From Diploptera punctata (Eukaryota; Arthropoda; Insecta; Blattodea; Blaberidae), in assembly GCA_030220185.1 (NCBI GenBank), contig JASPKZ010003434.1, positions 1,240,001-1,304,000 of the forward strand: a stretch of 64,000 nucleotides of DNA. The letters run 5' to 3'. A model generated the notes under the pieces. That model ran no database searches. It was not told the DNA's origin and worked only from the letters and a program-made list of their open reading frames with translations. Made by a program: the position numbers and the translations under genes. Shown piece after piece: positions 61,780-64,000 of this stretch. Numbering within the stretch: position 1 is the first letter of the stretch; each line of letters starts with the position of its first letter.

Positions 61780-61960
61780 TAGACCGAGTTGGCTCAATAG
61801 ATAACAATTGATACTCGAATTCAGGAGGTCCCGTGCTTAAACTCGAGGTAAACCAACCTGACTGTGGTTTTTCTGGTTTCCCTCTATCGTCAAGGCGCAA
61901 ATTCTGGGTTTGAATTTCATTATATGTAGTAATTCCACAGCGCGACAAGCCTTAGAACGG
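61780..61960 (+). mobile_element. Possible further tRNA-derived SINE, degraded
   Basis: GACCGAGTTGGCTCAATAGA resembles an A-box region. GTCCCGTGCTTAAACTCGAG, 55 bases on, resembles a decayed B box (G-G-T-T-C-A-A-x-x-C). The body GGTTTCCCTCTATCGTCAAG and GCGCAAATTCTGGG is found nowhere else in the window. Confidence 0.4.
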
Positions 61961-61974
61961 TTCTCTATGTCTTA

Positions 61975-62054
61975 GAAACCCCTTGATACCCCAGCAGGCC
62001 TCTCATCTACCCATGTCATTTACAGAGGCGGACGATCATCCAGCCAGTATATGG
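61975..62054 (-). mobile_element. SINE-6 3' fragment hosting the hAT-like copy 2
   Basis: CAGCAGGCCTCTCATCTACC and GGCGGACGATCATCCAGCCA match SINE-6 (minus). The match resumes as GTGACGTG after the 62055-62909 insert. Confidence 0.7.
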
Positions 62055-62391
62055 CCAGTGTTGCCAATTTAGCCAATTTGTAGTTAGATCTGGCCATTTT
62101 CAAAACATAAGTAGCTACAAATTTGTGAAAAAAGCCACTAATCGTTTTTCTGGCCATTTGTCGCCTTTTCTTTAGCCACTTCTAGTCATGTTTATTACAA
62201 TTTGATTATTTTGTATAAATATTGTAATAGATGGAGATCGATAGATTTTGCGACTACAAAAATAAATTAAGCAAAATGAGTACCTTCTGTCCAAAGAACA
62301 TACACAAAGAAACGTAGATACCATCTGATTCTGATGGTATTACTATTATAAATCAGTCAGACCATGTATTAATGCATAACATGCTTAAGTC

Positions 62392-62469
<78 letters not shown>

Positions 62470-62909
62470 GATACACATACAAACGAGGAAGTAGATTCAG
62501 ACCACCACTCAGCGATAGTAAGAAATAAACAAAGAATATCCCAAAAGAAATAGAATTTATGGTGAGAAGTGAATAAAAATATAAGTTAGATAAAGTTAAA
62601 AGGTAAACAAATTAAAGATATATATGTACTTTTTTACATTCAGAATTACAGAATCTTTCGTTGTAATAATATATTTATTTCTTAAGATAGATTTTATATA
62701 AAATGAATGTATGTTCATAATTCAGACACCATGTTATAAGTATATCAATTCCAATAGAGTAAAGGAAAAATGCTGACAAAATTGTACTCTAGAAGTACAA
62801 ATTGGCAAGTTCATTTTTTAATTTTTAAAATGCAGCTTCCTTCATGGATAAAACTCGCATTTTAGCCATTTTTTGGAGTCACTTTTTCTCGCTGGATGTT
62901 GGCAACCTT
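62055..62909 (+). mobile_element. Non-autonomous hAT-like element, copy 2, exact 8-bp TSD
   Basis: GTATATGG at 62047-62054 and 62910-62917. Ends CCAGTGTTGCCAATTTAGCC and, reversed, AAGGTTGCCAACATCCAGCG. It holds a TA microsatellite at 62395-62459. Other than short frames there is no coding sequence. The 8-bp duplication and ends of the CAGNGTTGCCA type support hAT. Confidence 0.85.
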
Positions 62910-62929
62910 GTATATGGGTGACGTGCAGT

Positions 62930-63107
62930 AAATTTGGTCCAAATATTTTCCCAAGAACTTTATTCCAAGATACTCATAATCTTTTCTCCTCTCTAAAGTA
63001 GAGTTCGTGTATCGCAACCATATAGGGCTTAATATAACTGGGAGAATAACAGTTTTATATATTTTTAGTTTAACGTTTTTTTAGAGAAATTGGGACAAAA
63101 TTCCCTG
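62930..63107 (-). mobile_element. RTE-A copy n, internal fragment
   Basis: TTTGGTCCAAATATTTTCCC, AAGAACTTTATTCCAAGATA, TAACTGGGAGAATAACAGTT and TTTAGTTTAACGTTTTT match RTE-A (minus) around FGPKR and YGCETW. It has TAGGGCTTA at 63025-63033 where other copies have TA. Confidence 0.8.
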
Positions 63108-63189
63108 TTACCCAATTGTATTCCTAAGCAATGAATTGAAATATAAATAAAACACATAACTTCTAGAAATGTAAAACAAATTGTACAGT

Positions 63190-63205
63190 TGAATTATTAT
63201 TATTA

Positions 63206-63256
<51 letters not shown>
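63190..63256. repeat. TTA microsatellite
   Basis: About 20 TTA units with one phase break. A second tract lies at 63913-63985. Between them (63257-63912) nothing is recognised apart from one TAGGCCTA at 63424. Confidence 0.95.
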
Positions 63257-63257
<1 letters not shown>

Positions 63258-63912
63258 TTATTTTATTTTAAAATTAAATTAACCTTATAATGCCCCTTAT
63301 TGCATATGTGTAACATCGGGAATTTATATCACGTTATTTCCACAACCAATTAATATTTACCGCGAATGCCTGATTTACAGTTACGTATCAACGTTAGGAA
63401 TTTATTTGATTTCGCTACAATTAGGCCTACACGTTGTGTAACTTTTAAGCCTTAACTAGAGTAACTCTAGGTTTTAACCGTTAAGGATTAAGTTAATTTA
63501 AGGTTATATTATTTTTAGTCTGAACATCTTACCTCAATATTATATTTTTTAACATGTTTCAAAACAATTCTGTTTTATCGTCAGCTTTTCCAGATATTAA
63601 TTTAAGGTTATTTAATCTTTTGCTTTGAATTAAATTTTATGCGTGTCTACTGTATGTATATTTAAAAGTCAGTGCTTCACCCAACTCAGATCGTTATAAA
63701 AGGGGTTCGCGTGACGAAAAAGGTTGGGAACCGCTAATCTAATATATCAAAAGGAAAAATGTATTTAGGTACCTAAAATAGACAAAATAAATATACAATT
63801 GAGCATGAAAAAACTAAAAAAATAGGTCAAAATATGTTCCAAAAATAGGTTTTAAAAATTGTAAATACATTTTTAAAAAATTAACTTTTTCTACAAGAAA
63901 ATGTACACTTTA

Positions 63913-63988
<76 letters not shown>

Positions 63989-64000
63989 GTATGAGTAAAT

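Noticed and set aside
1..64000. LTR retrotransposons or endogenous viruses
   Set aside because: No gag/pol/integrase motifs of LTR type, primer-binding site or paired LTRs were seen. All RT fragments are of non-LTR type.

Overview
This window looks like non-coding, repeat-dense DNA from an arthropod nuclear genome. It is AT-rich, I recognise no host gene with confidence, and almost every readable protein fragment belongs to a transposable element. The main retroelement (RTE-A below) ends in a GRPRMRW-type C-terminus that I associate with cockroach-like insects, so a polyneopteran such as a cockroach is my best guess. That identity is an inference and was not computed. Family names used here are local labels. 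|| Retroelements. RTE-A is an RTE/BovB-type LINE with an AP-endonuclease, a reverse transcriptase and a tail of GTTA/GTAA repeats. It is present about fifteen times, with one full-length but frameshifted copy at 56673-59713 flanked by a 16-bp target-site duplication (TSD). LINE-B and LINE-C are two further LINE families with GAT/ATG-type tails. LINE-D is a LINE known here mostly from its 3' end, with a WNSLP C-terminus, an AAGGCC-rich 3' UTR and an ATT tail. LINE-E is an ORF1 fragment. At least six tRNA-derived SINE families are interspersed. Several of them trade parts: one tRNA head with its central domain carries three different 3' bodies (alpha, beta, gamma), and the alpha body is also found behind a second tRNA head. 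|| DNA transposons. There is a mariner-like element (5008-6297), a Tc1-like DD34E element (40666-42215), a pogo/Tigger remnant (42607-43517), a hAT element (53067-55244), two non-autonomous hAT copies, a TA-target MITE family (37322-38837, 43770-44679), a 215-bp MITE with a 3-bp TSD (45081-45295), two foldback elements with tRNA-like modules (28685-29760, 39670-40460) and Helitron-like repeats. Many are nested, which gives a relative order of insertion. || Layout. 0-10 kb: SINE/LINE fragments and an RTE-A copy hit by mariner and a SINE. 10-22 kb: Helitron-like tandem units, LINE-B copies, SINEs and a split LINE-D. 22-32 kb: LINE-C, a SINE cluster, the first foldback and an RTE-A copy. 32-45 kb: beta SINEs in TA-rich DNA, the TA-MITEs, the second foldback, Tc1 and pogo. 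45-56 kb: RTE-A fragments, the small MITE, hAT and non-autonomous hAT. 56-64 kb: the full-length RTE-A and further fragments. || Nothing here works as a cellular pathway. The most unexpected signal is a palindromic octamer, TAGGCCTA. I counted about 21 copies by eye where roughly one is expected. In two alignable repeats it arose as a 6-bp insertion at a TA dinucleotide, which looks like an excision footprint of a TA-target transposon.
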